Positions 1 through 8,052 of a stretch of 64,000 nucleotides of DNA are shown one piece after another (position 1 is the first letter of the stretch; each line of letters starts with the position of its first letter). The notes below the pieces were generated by a model that saw only the letters and a program-made list of their open reading frames with translations, did not search any database and was not told the DNA's origin. Both the position numbers and the translations under genes were made by a program. The stretch is from Bacteroidales bacterium UBA3297 (GTDB lineage: Bacteria; Bacteroidota; Bacteroidia; Bacteroidales; Paludibacteraceae), in NCBI GenBank assembly GCA_002362105.1, contig DETD01000004.1:148709-212708 (forward strand). Reading direction: 5' to 3'.

Positions 1-2
1 AA

Positions 3-34
3 TTTGTATATGTGCATATTTTTGTGTAAATTTG
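3..34 (+). promoter_or_regulatory. Bacteroidetes-type promoter of the first gene
   Basis: TTTG at 3-6 and TAAATTTG at 27-34, spaced by 20 bases, match the Bacteroidetes housekeeping form TTTG-N19/20-TAnnTTTG. Transcription would start near 41, leaving a leader of about 80 bases before the gene at 122. Confidence 0.7.
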
Positions 35-121
35 CGCCGCTAAACAGAATAAACTAACAATTACTTAATACAAACTAAACAAAAAATCTTCCGTTAGTTT
101 ATTCAGCTAAAGAAACTGCTT

Positions 122-580
122 ATGAAGAAAATTAGTGCATTTGTTTTCGCGATCGGTCTCATTGGCTTGACCCTAGCTTTACTTCCGCACAACAACAATC
201 ATCTGGGCACATACAAATTTATGAGAAATGGTGATAACCATTACGTGCTAATCAATTTCTGGGCATCGTACGATGCCGCATCGCGCGAAGAAAACATCCG
301 CTTTTCAGAAGTTTTGAAAAAATACGACTGTGAAGCATTAGGATTAAGCTCGGTTTCCGTCTCTCTAGACGACTACGACAGTCTGTTCAACGAAGTTGTT
401 AAAAACGACAATCTGCAGTTCTCTAGAATTTATCGTGAAAAGAAAGGCTTCTCATCTGAATTGGCAAAAGAATTTAAATTGAATCACAAATTCGGGAACT
501 TTCTCATTGACCAAAACGGTAAAATCATCGAGAAAAACATTACTCCTGAAGATTTGGCTAAACGCCTAATGAAACAGTAA
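122..580 (+). CDS. thioredoxin-like periplasmic or membrane-anchored protein lacking active-site cysteines
   Basis: A 152-residue protein with an N-terminal hydrophobic segment (about 5-21) that is a signal peptide or anchor, followed by a TlpA/thioredoxin-like domain. The stretch LINFWASYDAASREE (43-57) lines up with the family motif WASWCGPCREE, but the CxxC pair has become Asp51 and Ser54, so thiol-disulfide exchange is not expected. The C-terminal part GNFLIDQNGKIIEKNI keeps the thioredoxin-fold strand after the cis-Pro position. The fold is inferred from these motifs. A structural or chaperone-like role is possible but not shown. It has its own promoter and terminator and so is a single-gene unit. 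Confidence 0.7.
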   Translation: MKKISAFVFAIGLIGLTLALLPHNNNHLGTYKFMRNGDNHYVLINFWASYDAASREENIRFSEVLKKYDCEALGLSSVSVSLDDYDSLFNEVVKNDNLQFSRIYREKKGFSSELAKEFKLNHKFGNFLIDQNGKIIEKNITPEDLAKRLMKQ

Positions 581-582
581 AC

Positions 583-615
583 AAAAGCCGGTCTCAGCAC
601 CGGCTTTTTTCTTTT
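583..615 (+). terminator. rho-independent terminator after the thioredoxin-like gene
   Basis: A nine-pair stem (AAAGCCGGT at 584-592 with ACCGGCTTT at 599-607) is followed by a T-rich tail. Confidence 0.85.
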
Positions 616-727
616 AACACACAAGCCCATTCCACACGACGGGCAGAGGCTGTTATCGGACAGGTACAGGCTAGCTAGCTTCGTCCCTACCAGCATTCAT
701 TCAGAACTGAAGTAGAACTAGACAGAC

Positions 728-1354
728 ATGAAGAAGATTTCACAATTCGAAACACTGAAAACCATCAACCAGTATCCCTTACTGCGAAAGGGATTCGCCT
801 ACTTTATAAACCACAATACGGGCATCTCCAATCCCTACCACAACATTACACACACAATGGCAATGCTCCAATTAGTCAACGAATGCATTACAGAAATCGG
901 ATACAATGGAGACCGGGAAAAGTTGTTGCTACTTACGCTCTTTCACGACTACAACCACTCGGGAGGAAAGTTTTCGGACGACATTAATGTGGGAAACGCC
1001 ATATCGGGATTAGAACACTTCCTAAACGAAAATGGACTAACCCTGACAAAAGAGCAATCGGAGGCATTATGGGACACCTGTTTTCCTTATAAAGGAGAAA
1101 CAAAATCGATAGAAGGTAGAATCTTACGAGAATGTGACAACCTGCAATGGACATTCGACGATTTCTTCACACAAACCCTTATCGGTTTGAAAACAGAACT
1201 GAATGTCTCAAACTTCGAAACAGCGATAAAGAAAGAGTTTGAATTCTTAGAAAACGCAAAGAGCCACCTGACCCTCGAATACACAAAAAAGACGGCACAG
1301 CAATACTTCCCACAAATACAGGAATACTGCAACGAACTCCTAAAAACAATATAG
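728..1354 (+). CDS. HD-domain (PDEase-like) metal-dependent phosphohydrolase
   Basis: A 208-residue soluble protein. The metal-binding pattern of the HD superfamily is visible: His38 and His42 in PYHNITHT, the HD pair His73-Asp74 in LFHDYNHSGG with His77 following, and a late Asp137 in RECDNLQW. The YHN..H spacing resembles cyclic-nucleotide phosphodiesterases more than nucleotidases, but the substrate cannot be read from the sequence. No signal peptide is seen, so it should be cytoplasmic. No clear promoter was found in the gap in front of it. It ends about 40 bases before the convergent lipoprotein gene. Confidence 0.7.
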   Translation: MKKISQFETLKTINQYPLLRKGFAYFINHNTGISNPYHNITHTMAMLQLVNECITEIGYNGDREKLLLLTLFHDYNHSGGKFSDDINVGNAISGLEHFLNENGLTLTKEQSEALWDTCFPYKGETKSIEGRILRECDNLQWTFDDFFTQTLIGLKTELNVSNFETAIKKEFEFLENAKSHLTLEYTKKTAQQYFPQIQEYCNELLKTI

Positions 1355-1396
1355 CACCATACACGACAGTCCGTTGCAAGTTCTGCAAAAAGTAGA

Positions 1397-1828
1397 TTAG
1401 TCGATGTCGAAATTGTGGTTCAGGTCATATTCCTTCATAAACGCAATTGAAGCGACCTTAATTCTATCGTTAAAATAAGAAAGAGAATCGAAAACGTAGT
1501 TTTTGGCCGTCTCACACTTCATTCCACCCTCCAAGAAATCGGCTTGACGCAAACGGAGTGCACGAGAGGCAAATTGTGCCCGCTGGCTAACATAGACATA
1601 CACGGAGTCGTACTCACTAAAACGTTCAAACGAATTTAGTTCGGCACAGACGCCATCGACACCATCGAGAGCTTTCTTATACGATTCGGCATCGGTGGAA
1701 CTAATCGCCTTCAAAGTCGCCGAAGTCAACTTTGAGTTCAAAAGTCCAACACGTTCAAAATGATCAGCTGGAGTCTGACAAGCCGCTAAACCAAGGGCAG
1801 CTGCAACCAAAATAACAAACTTCTTCAT
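1397..1828 (-). CDS. small putative lipoprotein, function unknown
   Basis: A 143-residue protein starting at MKKFVILVAAALGLAAC, a clear signal peptide with a lipobox (LAAC), so Cys18 should be lipidated. The open frame continues 29 codons further upstream, but that part is not protein-like, and a consensus promoter lies at 1858-1888, which fixes the start at 1828. The mature part is polar and mostly helical in appearance (many Ser, Glu, Tyr and Asp). I do not recognise a family. It is a stand-alone gene convergent with the HD hydrolase. Confidence 0.65.
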   Translation of the reverse strand: MKKFVILVAAALGLAACQTPADHFERVGLLNSKLTSATLKAISSTDAESYKKALDGVDGVCAELNSFERFSEYDSVYVYVSQRAQFASRALRLRQADFLEGGMKCETAKNYVFDSLSYFNDRIKVASIAFMKEYDLNHNFDID

Positions 1829-1857
1829 GGTAAAAAAATTTCTAGTATCAACGAATA

Positions 1858-1888
1858 CAAATATATAGAACAATAGCAATCTTTCAAA
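1858..1888 (-). promoter_or_regulatory. promoter of the lipoprotein gene
   Basis: Read on the minus strand: TTTG (1888-1885), 19 bases, TATATTTG (1865-1858). This is an exact match to the Bacteroidetes consensus. It places the start of transcription about 20-25 bases before the ATG at 1828. Confidence 0.75.
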
Positions 1889-1974
1889 GAAGTCGCAGAA
1901 AATACTATCACACACCAGAATAAACAGTCGGACAAAACATTATGTAGAAGCAAGCCCCTCTTAATCGACATTTT

Positions 1975-2007
1975 TTTGGGCAAAACGCTTATAAATCCTT
2001 ATATTTG
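1975..2007 (+). promoter_or_regulatory. promoter of the nucleotide-sugar dehydrogenase gene
   Basis: TTTG at 1975-1978 and TATATTTG at 2000-2007, spaced by 21 bases. The GTG start at 2026 follows closely, so the leader would be short. Confidence 0.65.
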
Positions 2008-2025
2008 GGCTAAATTTCAAAAAAG

Positions 2026-3306
2026 GTGAACAAAGAAGAGCAAGCAATCAAAATAGGCATAATAGGTCTAGGGTATGTTGGTCTACCCCTTGCCGTGGAG
2101 TTTGCCAAACTATACCGCGTTGTTGGCTTCGACATAAACAACCAGCGTATAGAAGAACTGAAGGGAAACAACGACCAAACACAAGAAGCAGACCTAGAAA
2201 TTCTAAAGGCAGAGATTGCCAACAAACAGCTGACACTGACCAGCAACCTCAACGAATTAAAGGAATGCAACTATTATATAGTCACAGTACCGACCCCCAT
2301 CGACAAATCGAACAATCCTGATTTAGGTCCATTACTTTCGGCTAGTAAGTCGATAGGTCAAATACTGAAGAAGGGCGACATCGTCATCTATGAGTCGACC
2401 ACCTACCCAGGTTGTACAGAAGAAGTCTGTGTTCCGGCACTAGAAGAAGAGTCAGGACTTGTCTATAACCAAGACTTCTTTTGCGGGTACTCTCCAGAGA
2501 GAATCAACCCTGGAGACAAAGAAAACACACTAACCAAAATCAAAAAAGTGACGTCTGGTTCGACACCAGAGGCAGCAGAGAAGATAAACACTCTGTATGC
2601 AAGCATCATAACCGCCGGCACCCACTTAGCCCCCAACATAAAAGTAGCCGAGGCAGCCAAAGCCATAGAAAACGCCCAAAGAGACATCAACATATCGTTT
2701 GTCAACGAGCTAGCGCTCATATTCGACCGGATAGGAATCGACACAAACGACGTGTTGGAGGCAGCGAGCACCAAATGGAATTTTCTGCACTACAAACCGG
2801 GGTTGGTCGGAGGTCACTGCATCAGTGTAGACCCCTACTATCTTGCCCACAAGTCCATCAGTTTGGGCTACTACCCGGAGGTAATACTAAGCGGCAGACA
2901 TGTGAATAACAGCATGGCCAAATTTATAGCCGAGAAGGTCATCAAGTTGCTCATTGGTAAAGGTTCAAAACTAAAAGGAGCAAAGGCACTAATACTAGGC
3001 TTCACTTTTAAAGAGAACTGCCCAGACACCCGCAACACAAAAGTAGTCGACATCTACCGAGAACTGACCGAATATGGTTTAGAAGTTGATGTGTGCGACC
3101 CATGGGCCAATCCGGAAAAAGTAGCAAAAGAACACGACATAAAACTGCAAGAGTTTTCGGCAAGCAAACATTACGACGCCATAATAGTAGCCGTTGCGCA
3201 CAAGCAGTTTATGGAGTTCGACTTCAAGCAACAAAAAGACAACGGCGCAATTCTTTTCGACGTGAAAGGAATTATACCTAGAGAACTGGTAGACGCCAGA
3301 CTTTAA
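2026..3306 (+). CDS. UDP-sugar 6-dehydrogenase, TviB/WbpO-like (nucleotide-sugar dehydrogenase)
   Basis: A 426-residue enzyme of the UDP-glucose/GDP-mannose dehydrogenase family, which oxidises the C6 hydroxyl of a UDP-sugar with two NAD+ to make uronic acids for capsule or O-antigen. The NAD-binding GLGYVGLPLA is at 12-21. The conserved ESTTYPGCTEE block is present. The catalytic cysteine sits in GGHCISVDPYYL (Cys265). The C-terminal UDP-binding domain contains GFTFKENCPDTRNTKV. The N-terminal wording (VVGFDIN, RIEEL) is closest to the UDP-GalNAc/UDP-GlcNAc dehydrogenases TviB and WbpO, but the sugar is inferred. The start is GTG, since no ATG lies before the Rossmann motif. No polysaccharide genes are adjacent. 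Confidence 0.9.
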   Translation: MNKEEQAIKIGIIGLGYVGLPLAVEFAKLYRVVGFDINNQRIEELKGNNDQTQEADLEILKAEIANKQLTLTSNLNELKECNYYIVTVPTPIDKSNNPDLGPLLSASKSIGQILKKGDIVIYESTTYPGCTEEVCVPALEEESGLVYNQDFFCGYSPERINPGDKENTLTKIKKVTSGSTPEAAEKINTLYASIITAGTHLAPNIKVAEAAKAIENAQRDINISFVNELALIFDRIGIDTNDVLEAASTKWNFLHYKPGLVGGHCISVDPYYLAHKSISLGYYPEVILSGRHVNNSMAKFIAEKVIKLLIGKGSKLKGAKALILGFTFKENCPDTRNTKVVDIYRELTEYGLEVDVCDPWANPEKVAKEHDIKLQEFSASKHYDAIIVAVAHKQFMEFDFKQQKDNGAILFDVKGIIPRELVDARL

Positions 3307-3344
3307 GCAAGCCCCAAATCAGAAAAAATTACATTCTGCAAGAA

Positions 3345-4121
3345 ATGAAAAAATACATTATTGACTTCTGTGTCAGCAGCAATGAAGCACTCGGGAACAA
3401 TGCCATACTGCTGAAATTGAAAGCACCAGGACAAATGCCGGAAATGCGGCCCGGCCAATTCGTCGAAGTAAAGGTAGAAAACGAGCCGAATACCTTCCTC
3501 CGTCGTCCTATTTCCATCAACTACGTAGACCGTTCAAAAAACGAAATGTGGTTATTGGTGCAGAAAGTAGGCAACGGCACCCGCAAACTTGGCGAACTAA
3601 AAGCAGGCGACACCCTGAACTGCGTAGTACCACTGGGTAATGGATTCGACACCTCGGCCGTAAAAGGCAAGAAAGTGCTACTTGTTGGAGGCGGAGTTGG
3701 CGTAGCACCCATGCTGATGCTAGGAGCCACCCTAAAAGCAGAAGGCACCACCCCAACCTTCCTGCTCGGAGCAAGAACAAAAGACATGTTGCTAGAACAA
3801 GACCTTTTTGAGAAAAACGGCCAGCTTTATGTAACAACAGAAGACGGCACCGCCGGAGAAAAAGGCTTTGTAACCAACCACAGCATATTAGAGAAAGAGA
3901 ACTTCGACAAGATATTCGTATGCGGCCCTACCCCAATGATGAAAGCTGTAGCGAAGTTTGCGAAAAGCAAAAATATCTGCTGCGAAGTATCGCTCGAAAA
4001 CAAAATGGCATGCGGTTTAGGAGCGTGCCTGTGCTGCGTAACCGAAACACAAGAAGGGCACAAGTGTGTATGCACCGATGGTCCAGTATTTAATATAAAT
4101 GAATTAGCATGGCAGATTTAA
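3345..4121 (+). CDS. pyrK: dihydroorotate dehydrogenase B, electron-transfer subunit
   Basis: A 258-residue iron-sulfur flavoprotein that passes electrons from the catalytic PyrD subunit to NAD+ in pyrimidine synthesis. The ferredoxin-reductase-type FAD domain shows FLRRPISI near 50-57. The NAD domain shows LVGGGVGVAPM near 110-120. The C-terminal [2Fe-2S] cluster cysteines lie in CGLGACLCC with a further Cys about a dozen residues on (about 222-245). It overlaps pyrD by 13 bases, which fits translational coupling of a two-subunit enzyme. It follows the dehydrogenase gene by 38 bases with no terminator between them, so the three may share a transcript. Confidence 0.93.
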   Translation: MKKYIIDFCVSSNEALGNNAILLKLKAPGQMPEMRPGQFVEVKVENEPNTFLRRPISINYVDRSKNEMWLLVQKVGNGTRKLGELKAGDTLNCVVPLGNGFDTSAVKGKKVLLVGGGVGVAPMLMLGATLKAEGTTPTFLLGARTKDMLLEQDLFEKNGQLYVTTEDGTAGEKGFVTNHSILEKENFDKIFVCGPTPMMKAVAKFAKSKNICCEVSLENKMACGLGACLCCVTETQEGHKCVCTDGPVFNINELAWQI

Positions 4122-5020
4122 CGACCCATATAGGCAACCTCACCCTTAAAAACCCAGTAATGACAGCATCTGGAACATTCGGTTTCGGATTGGAGTTTGC
4201 CGACTTTGTCAACCTGGAAGAAATAGGAGGCATAATTGTAAAAGGCACAACCCTTCACAAACGCGAAGGCAACCCATACCCACGCTTGGCCGAGACCCCA
4301 ATGGGTATGATAAACGCCGTAGGTTTGCAGAACAAAGGCGTAGACTACTTTGTTGAGCACACCTATCCGCAATTGAAGGACATCAACACCCAGATAATCG
4401 TTAACGTTGCAGGACACTCTATAGAAGACTACACCGCCTGTGCAGAACGCATCAACGCACTAGAGAAAATCAATGCAATAGAATTGAACATCAGCTGCCC
4501 AAATGTAAAAGAAGGCGGAATGAGTTTCGGCACCAGTTGTCCTATGGTAGAGAAAGTGGTAGGCGCAGTCCGTAAGGTATACGACAAGACCCTCATCGTC
4601 AAACTGACACCAAACGTGACCGACATAGCAGAAATCGCTAAAGCAGCAGAACACGCGGGAGCCGACAGTGTGAGCCTTATCAACACCCTAATGGGTATGG
4701 CAATAGACGCCGAAAAAAGGAAACCACTGATTTCGACCGTCACAGGAGGTCTTTCTGGCGCATGCGTAAAACCAGTTGCCCTGCGAATGGTATGGCAAGT
4801 AGCTAAAGCAGTAAAGATACCAGTAGTAGGCTTAGGCGGTATTATGAATGCCACCGACGCCATTGAGTTTATGCTTGCCGGCGCCAGCGCAATTGAAATT
4901 GGTACAGCCAACTTCATAGACCCAGCCATCACCGTAAAAGTGGCAAAAGGCATTGACGAATATCTGGAACGCCACGGATTCAAGAGTGTGAAAGAGATTA
5001 TTGGCGCACTAGAAGTTTAA
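4109..5020 (+). CDS. pyrD: dihydroorotate dehydrogenase, class 1B catalytic subunit
   Basis: A 303-residue FMN enzyme oxidising dihydroorotate to orotate. The family start NPVMTASGTFGFG, the catalytic Cys130 in NISCPNVKEGG, the FMN-phosphate site VGLGGI and the final IGTANF motif are all present. Cysteine as the active base and the overlapping pyrK mark it as the NAD-linked class 1B, not the quinone-linked class 2. It is cytoplasmic. Length is normal for the family. Confidence 0.95.
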   Translation: MADLTTHIGNLTLKNPVMTASGTFGFGLEFADFVNLEEIGGIIVKGTTLHKREGNPYPRLAETPMGMINAVGLQNKGVDYFVEHTYPQLKDINTQIIVNVAGHSIEDYTACAERINALEKINAIELNISCPNVKEGGMSFGTSCPMVEKVVGAVRKVYDKTLIVKLTPNVTDIAEIAKAAEHAGADSVSLINTLMGMAIDAEKRKPLISTVTGGLSGACVKPVALRMVWQVAKAVKIPVVGLGGIMNATDAIEFMLAGASAIEIGTANFIDPAITVKVAKGIDEYLERHGFKSVKEIIGALEV

Positions 5021-5032
5021 ACCGAGCAGAAA

Positions 5033-5671
5033 ATGAAAAAGGCGATAATTGCAATTACCCTACTACTAGCCATAGCGGCAGGAGCGTTTTTCGGCTACCG
5101 ATTCTACGAAGACAAAAAGATTGCAGACAGCTACAATGCCAACACGTGGACAGTAGAAGAAATGGGAAATTTCAAATTGGTAGAAATGGCCATCGACAAC
5201 GATAGCCTTTTTACCGATGCCCTATACGCCCTTCTGGAAAAAAAGATAGATGACGGTAATTTGCAAGCCAGCCTCAAAATTAAGATTAGCGACACTTCAA
5301 TAGACCTTAAGAACCTTAAGAAAATGCTTATTAAAATAAGCAATGGAACTGTTGAAGTGTCAGATAGTCTTAAAATTATAAAAAGAGAGCCACATACCAT
5401 TCTATGCAGACTGGATTTTAACGTGGCAACAACCGACTCGACCGAAAACCGCAAAACCAACATTCTACAACTTATAGAAAACCTCTATACACGAGAAAAT
5501 TTGGATGTGAGCGTCCATCCATTTTTCGACAAGCATGAGACCGATTGGGTAAAAGCACCAATACCAGAGCCCCAAGAACTTGTGAAACCAGTGTATGAGC
5601 CAGAGCCGACAGAAGTTACAACTGACGAAGCTCCTGCTGAAGATGCAGAGGTAGAAATTGACCTCAATTAG
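5033..5671 (+). CDS. membrane-anchored protein of unknown function
   Basis: A 212-residue protein with one N-terminal membrane segment (about 4-22, rich in Ile, Ala and Leu) and no obvious cleavage site. A soluble alpha/beta-looking part of about 140 residues follows. The C-terminal tail (from about 178) is rich in Pro, Glu, Thr and Asp, ends in EIDLN and is probably disordered. It lies 12 bases after pyrD and before a strong terminator, so it is the last gene of that operon. I do not recognise a family, and a pyrimidine-related role would be guesswork. Confidence 0.6.
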   Translation: MKKAIIAITLLLAIAAGAFFGYRFYEDKKIADSYNANTWTVEEMGNFKLVEMAIDNDSLFTDALYALLEKKIDDGNLQASLKIKISDTSIDLKNLKKMLIKISNGTVEVSDSLKIIKREPHTILCRLDFNVATTDSTENRKTNILQLIENLYTRENLDVSVHPFFDKHETDWVKAPIPEPQELVKPVYEPEPTEVTTDEAPAEDAEVEIDLN

Positions 5672-5713
5672 CCTTACACTTATCCGTAAAACTTATAACA
5701 CTTAATAGAAAAT

Positions 5714-5750
5714 AAAAGGCCGAATTCGATTGAATTCGGCCTTTATTTTA
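5714..5750 (+). terminator. terminator of the pyrK-pyrD operon
   Basis: A thirteen-pair perfect stem (5715-5727 with 5732-5744) and a GATT loop, with T-rich sequence after it and A-rich sequence before it. It could also act on the opposite strand. Confidence 0.85.
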
Positions 5751-5820
5751 TCTTGAAGAGGAAATCGTGGTTCTCTTTTTGACAAAGGATATACTTTTAT
5801 TTTAGAGAATAACAGTCGGA

Positions 5821-5857
5821 CAAAAAATCCCCCATAGCGAACAGCTATGGAGGATTA
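5821..5857 (-). terminator. terminator of glyS
   Basis: Read on the minus strand, ATCCTCCATAGC pairs with GCTATGGGGGAT and a T6 run follows. It lies directly after the glyS stop codon. Confidence 0.8.
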
Positions 5858-5874
5858 TATAAATTGGAGTTCAA

Positions 5875-7452
5875 TTATTCAGCAGAAAGGTTTTCAGCCT
5901 TTTCGTCAGCGTTCAACTTGCGAAGCAAATGTTTGATGTTACAAGCCTTGTCGATGATGTTGAACAAGTCGTCGATCTTAACACGGTCTTGCTGCATAGT
6001 ATCGCGATAACGGAGTGTAACAGTATTATCTTCCAAAGTCTGGTGGTCAACGGTAACACAGAAAGGAGTACCGATGGCATCTTGACGACGGTAACGCTTA
6101 CCAATAGTATCTTTTTCTTCAGAAACGCACTTGAAGTCGTACTTCAAAAGATCCATAATTTCCTGTGCCTTTTCAGGAAGTCCGTCCTTCTTGATAAGAG
6201 GGAGGACAGCCACCTTGTTAGGAGCAAGAACTGGAGGCAGAGAAAGAACTACGCGAGTTTCACCGTTCTCAAGCTGCTCCTCTTTATAAGAAGAGCAAAC
6301 GATAGAAAGGAACATACGGTCAACACCAATAGAAGTTTCAACAACGTATGGAGTGTAGCTTTCGTTCAACTCAGGATCGAAGTACTTGATTTGCTTGCCA
6401 GAATACTTTTCGTGGCTAGAAAGGTCAAAATTGGTACGAGAGTGAATACCCTCAACTTCTTTGAAACCAAAAGGCATCTCGAACTCGATATCGGTAGCAG
6501 CGTTAGCATAGTGCGCAAGCTTATCGTGATCGTGGAAACGGTATTTCTGATCGCCAAGACCGAGCGCCTTGTGCCAGTTCAAACGGTGCTGTTTCCAATA
6601 GTTAAACCACTTCATTTCAGTACCAGGACGGCAGAAGAACTGCATTTCCATCTGTTCGAACTCACGCATACGGAAAATGAACTGACGAGCAACAATCTCG
6701 TTACGGAAAGCCTTACCAATCTGGCAAATACCGAAAGGAAGCTTCATACGACCCGTCTTCTGAACATTAAGGTAGTTCACAAAGATACCCTGTGCAGTTT
6801 CAGGACGGAGGTAAATTTTTGTAGCACCGTCGGCAGTAGAGCCCATTTCGGTAGAGAACATAAGGTTGAACTGACGCACGTCGGTCCAGTTCTTAGTACC
6901 GCTAATAGGGCAAACGATTTCGTAGTCGAGGATAATCTGCTTGAGTTCATCGAGATTAACATCGTTCATTGCCTTCTTGAAACGGTTATGTATTTCCTCG
7001 CGTTTAGCCACATGTTCAAGCACACGTGGGTTGGTAGCCATGAATTTCTCCTTATCGAAAGCATCGCCAAACTTCTTAGCGGCCTTTTCAACCTCCTTAT
7101 TTATCTTTTCATCGTACTTAGCCATCAGTTCCTCGATAAGAACGTCGGCACGATAACGCTTCTTAGAATCGCGGTTATCAATAAGAGGATCATTAAACGC
7201 ATCTACGTGTCCAGAAGCCTTCCAAGTGGTTGGATGCATGAAAATAGCGGCATCGATACCCACAATATTAGTATGCAGCAGACGCATGAAGTCCCACCAG
7301 TACCCTTTAATATTGTTTTTCAATTCAACGCCATTCTCACCGTAATCGTAAACAGCGCCAAGGCCATCGTAGATTTCGCTTGAAGGGAAAACGAAGCCGT
7401 ACTCCTTACAGTGTGCGACTATCTTCTTGAACACATCTTCTTGTGAAGCCAT
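5875..7452 (-). CDS. glyS: glycyl-tRNA synthetase, dimeric (alpha2) class II type
   Basis: A 525-residue enzyme charging tRNA-Gly. It is the single-chain form (glyQS type), not the alpha2beta2 form. N-terminal block: YGFVFPSSEIYDGLGAVYDYG. Class II motif 2 region: FRNEIVARQFIFRMREFEQMEM. Motif 3 region: VVETSIGVDRMFL. The C-terminal anticodon-binding domain starts near LPPVLAPNKVAVLPL. Length is close to other Bacteroidetes forms. It stands alone, with its own promoter element at 7495-7502 and a terminator. Confidence 0.95.
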   Translation of the reverse strand: MASQEDVFKKIVAHCKEYGFVFPSSEIYDGLGAVYDYGENGVELKNNIKGYWWDFMRLLHTNIVGIDAAIFMHPTTWKASGHVDAFNDPLIDNRDSKKRYRADVLIEELMAKYDEKINKEVEKAAKKFGDAFDKEKFMATNPRVLEHVAKREEIHNRFKKAMNDVNLDELKQIILDYEIVCPISGTKNWTDVRQFNLMFSTEMGSTADGATKIYLRPETAQGIFVNYLNVQKTGRMKLPFGICQIGKAFRNEIVARQFIFRMREFEQMEMQFFCRPGTEMKWFNYWKQHRLNWHKALGLGDQKYRFHDHDKLAHYANAATDIEFEMPFGFKEVEGIHSRTNFDLSSHEKYSGKQIKYFDPELNESYTPYVVETSIGVDRMFLSIVCSSYKEEQLENGETRVVLSLPPVLAPNKVAVLPLIKKDGLPEKAQEIMDLLKYDFKCVSEEKDTIGKRYRRQDAIGTPFCVTVDHQTLEDNTVTLRYRDTMQQDRVKIDDLFNIIDKACNIKHLLRKLNADEKAENLSAE

Positions 7453-7494
7453 AATATAAAATTGATAATAATTAATCGTTTAAAATAGAATATA

Positions 7495-7502
7495 CAAAGA
7501 TA
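7495..7502 (-). promoter_or_regulatory. -7 element (TATCTTTG) upstream of glyS
   Basis: TATCTTTG on the minus strand, 43 bases before the glyS start codon. The -33 half is weak (a T-rich stretch rather than TTTG). Confidence 0.5.
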
Positions 7503-7560
7503 AGGATTTGCAGTTGAAAAAAGAAAAAACGGGATGAAAATGCAAGCCAACAAGGCGAGC

Positions 7561-7593
7561 AAAAATTAAGGGAAACTTCCCAGCCTCCCTTAA
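7561..7593 (-). terminator. terminator-like hairpin in the glyS upstream region
   Basis: TTAAGGGA (7566-7573) pairs with TCCCTTAA (7586-7593), and on the minus strand a T5 run follows. No protein gene ends here. It could end a short transcript that starts in 7600-7700, or read-through from the RNA gene upstream. It lies inside the 600-base gene-free stretch 7453-8052. Confidence 0.4.
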
Positions 7594-7702
7594 AAGTTAT
7601 GAACTTTAACTATGAAAAAATCTACCTATAAATATAATTGTCTAATACAAATATCTTGAATTCGGGTCAGAAAAGCAAATAAAAACACATGTCGTTCAAC
7701 AC

Positions 7703-7941
7703 AAAAAAAGAGATATTCGCCAATCGACCGAATATCTCTTCTATAAGGAAGCCGCATTGTTGTTAATTTAAACTCCTAAAAAATAAGGATTTGGGCTGTA
7801 AGTGTTCGCTGTAATCCACCGGGCACCACAAGGGTGCTTACCCGAAGGCGTGGCCCGCCATTGAACATTGAAAGATTGCCCGGAATTTCAAAACAATTGT
7901 AAAGTTTAACCAGTAACTTTCAATGCGGCTATATTTCTTTC
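7703..7941 (-). ncRNA. ssrS: probable 6S-like regulatory RNA
   Basis: The stretch has no convincing reading frame but has everything expected of a small RNA gene on the minus strand. A promoter lies at 7978-7948. A ten-pair closing stem joins AGCCGCATTG (7930-7921) to CAATGCGGCT (7759-7750), enclosing about 181 bases. AT-rich strands sit on both sides as a large internal loop. A GC-rich rod-like inner arm follows, with GGGC/GCCC, TGTTC/GAACA and CGGGC/GCCCG helices. A twelve-pair terminator (7740-7729 with 7719-7708) with a T7 run comes right after. Length and architecture (closing stem, central bubble, long terminal arm) match 6S RNA, which binds RNA polymerase holoenzyme. The identity is inferred from shape only. 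Confidence 0.6.
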
Positions 7942-7947
7942 GTAATC

Positions 7948-7978
7948 CAAAGATATGCCGAATTTTGAAAAGCAACAA
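7948..7978 (-). promoter_or_regulatory. promoter of the 6S-like RNA
   Basis: On the minus strand, TTG (7978-7976), 20 bases, then TATCTTTG (7955-7948). Transcription would start near 7941. Confidence 0.7.
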
Positions 7979-8052
7979 TACGTTGCACATTTTGTTTTAA
8001 AGTTTTTTTCCCTTATCTTTAAAAAAATGAGTTTACATACAACATTATAATC

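Noticed and set aside
5929..7383. Long open frame (484 codons) on the plus strand opposite glyS
   Set aside because: It lies wholly inside the glyS coding region, its translation has no domain-like pattern, and it arises from the codon bias of glyS read backwards.
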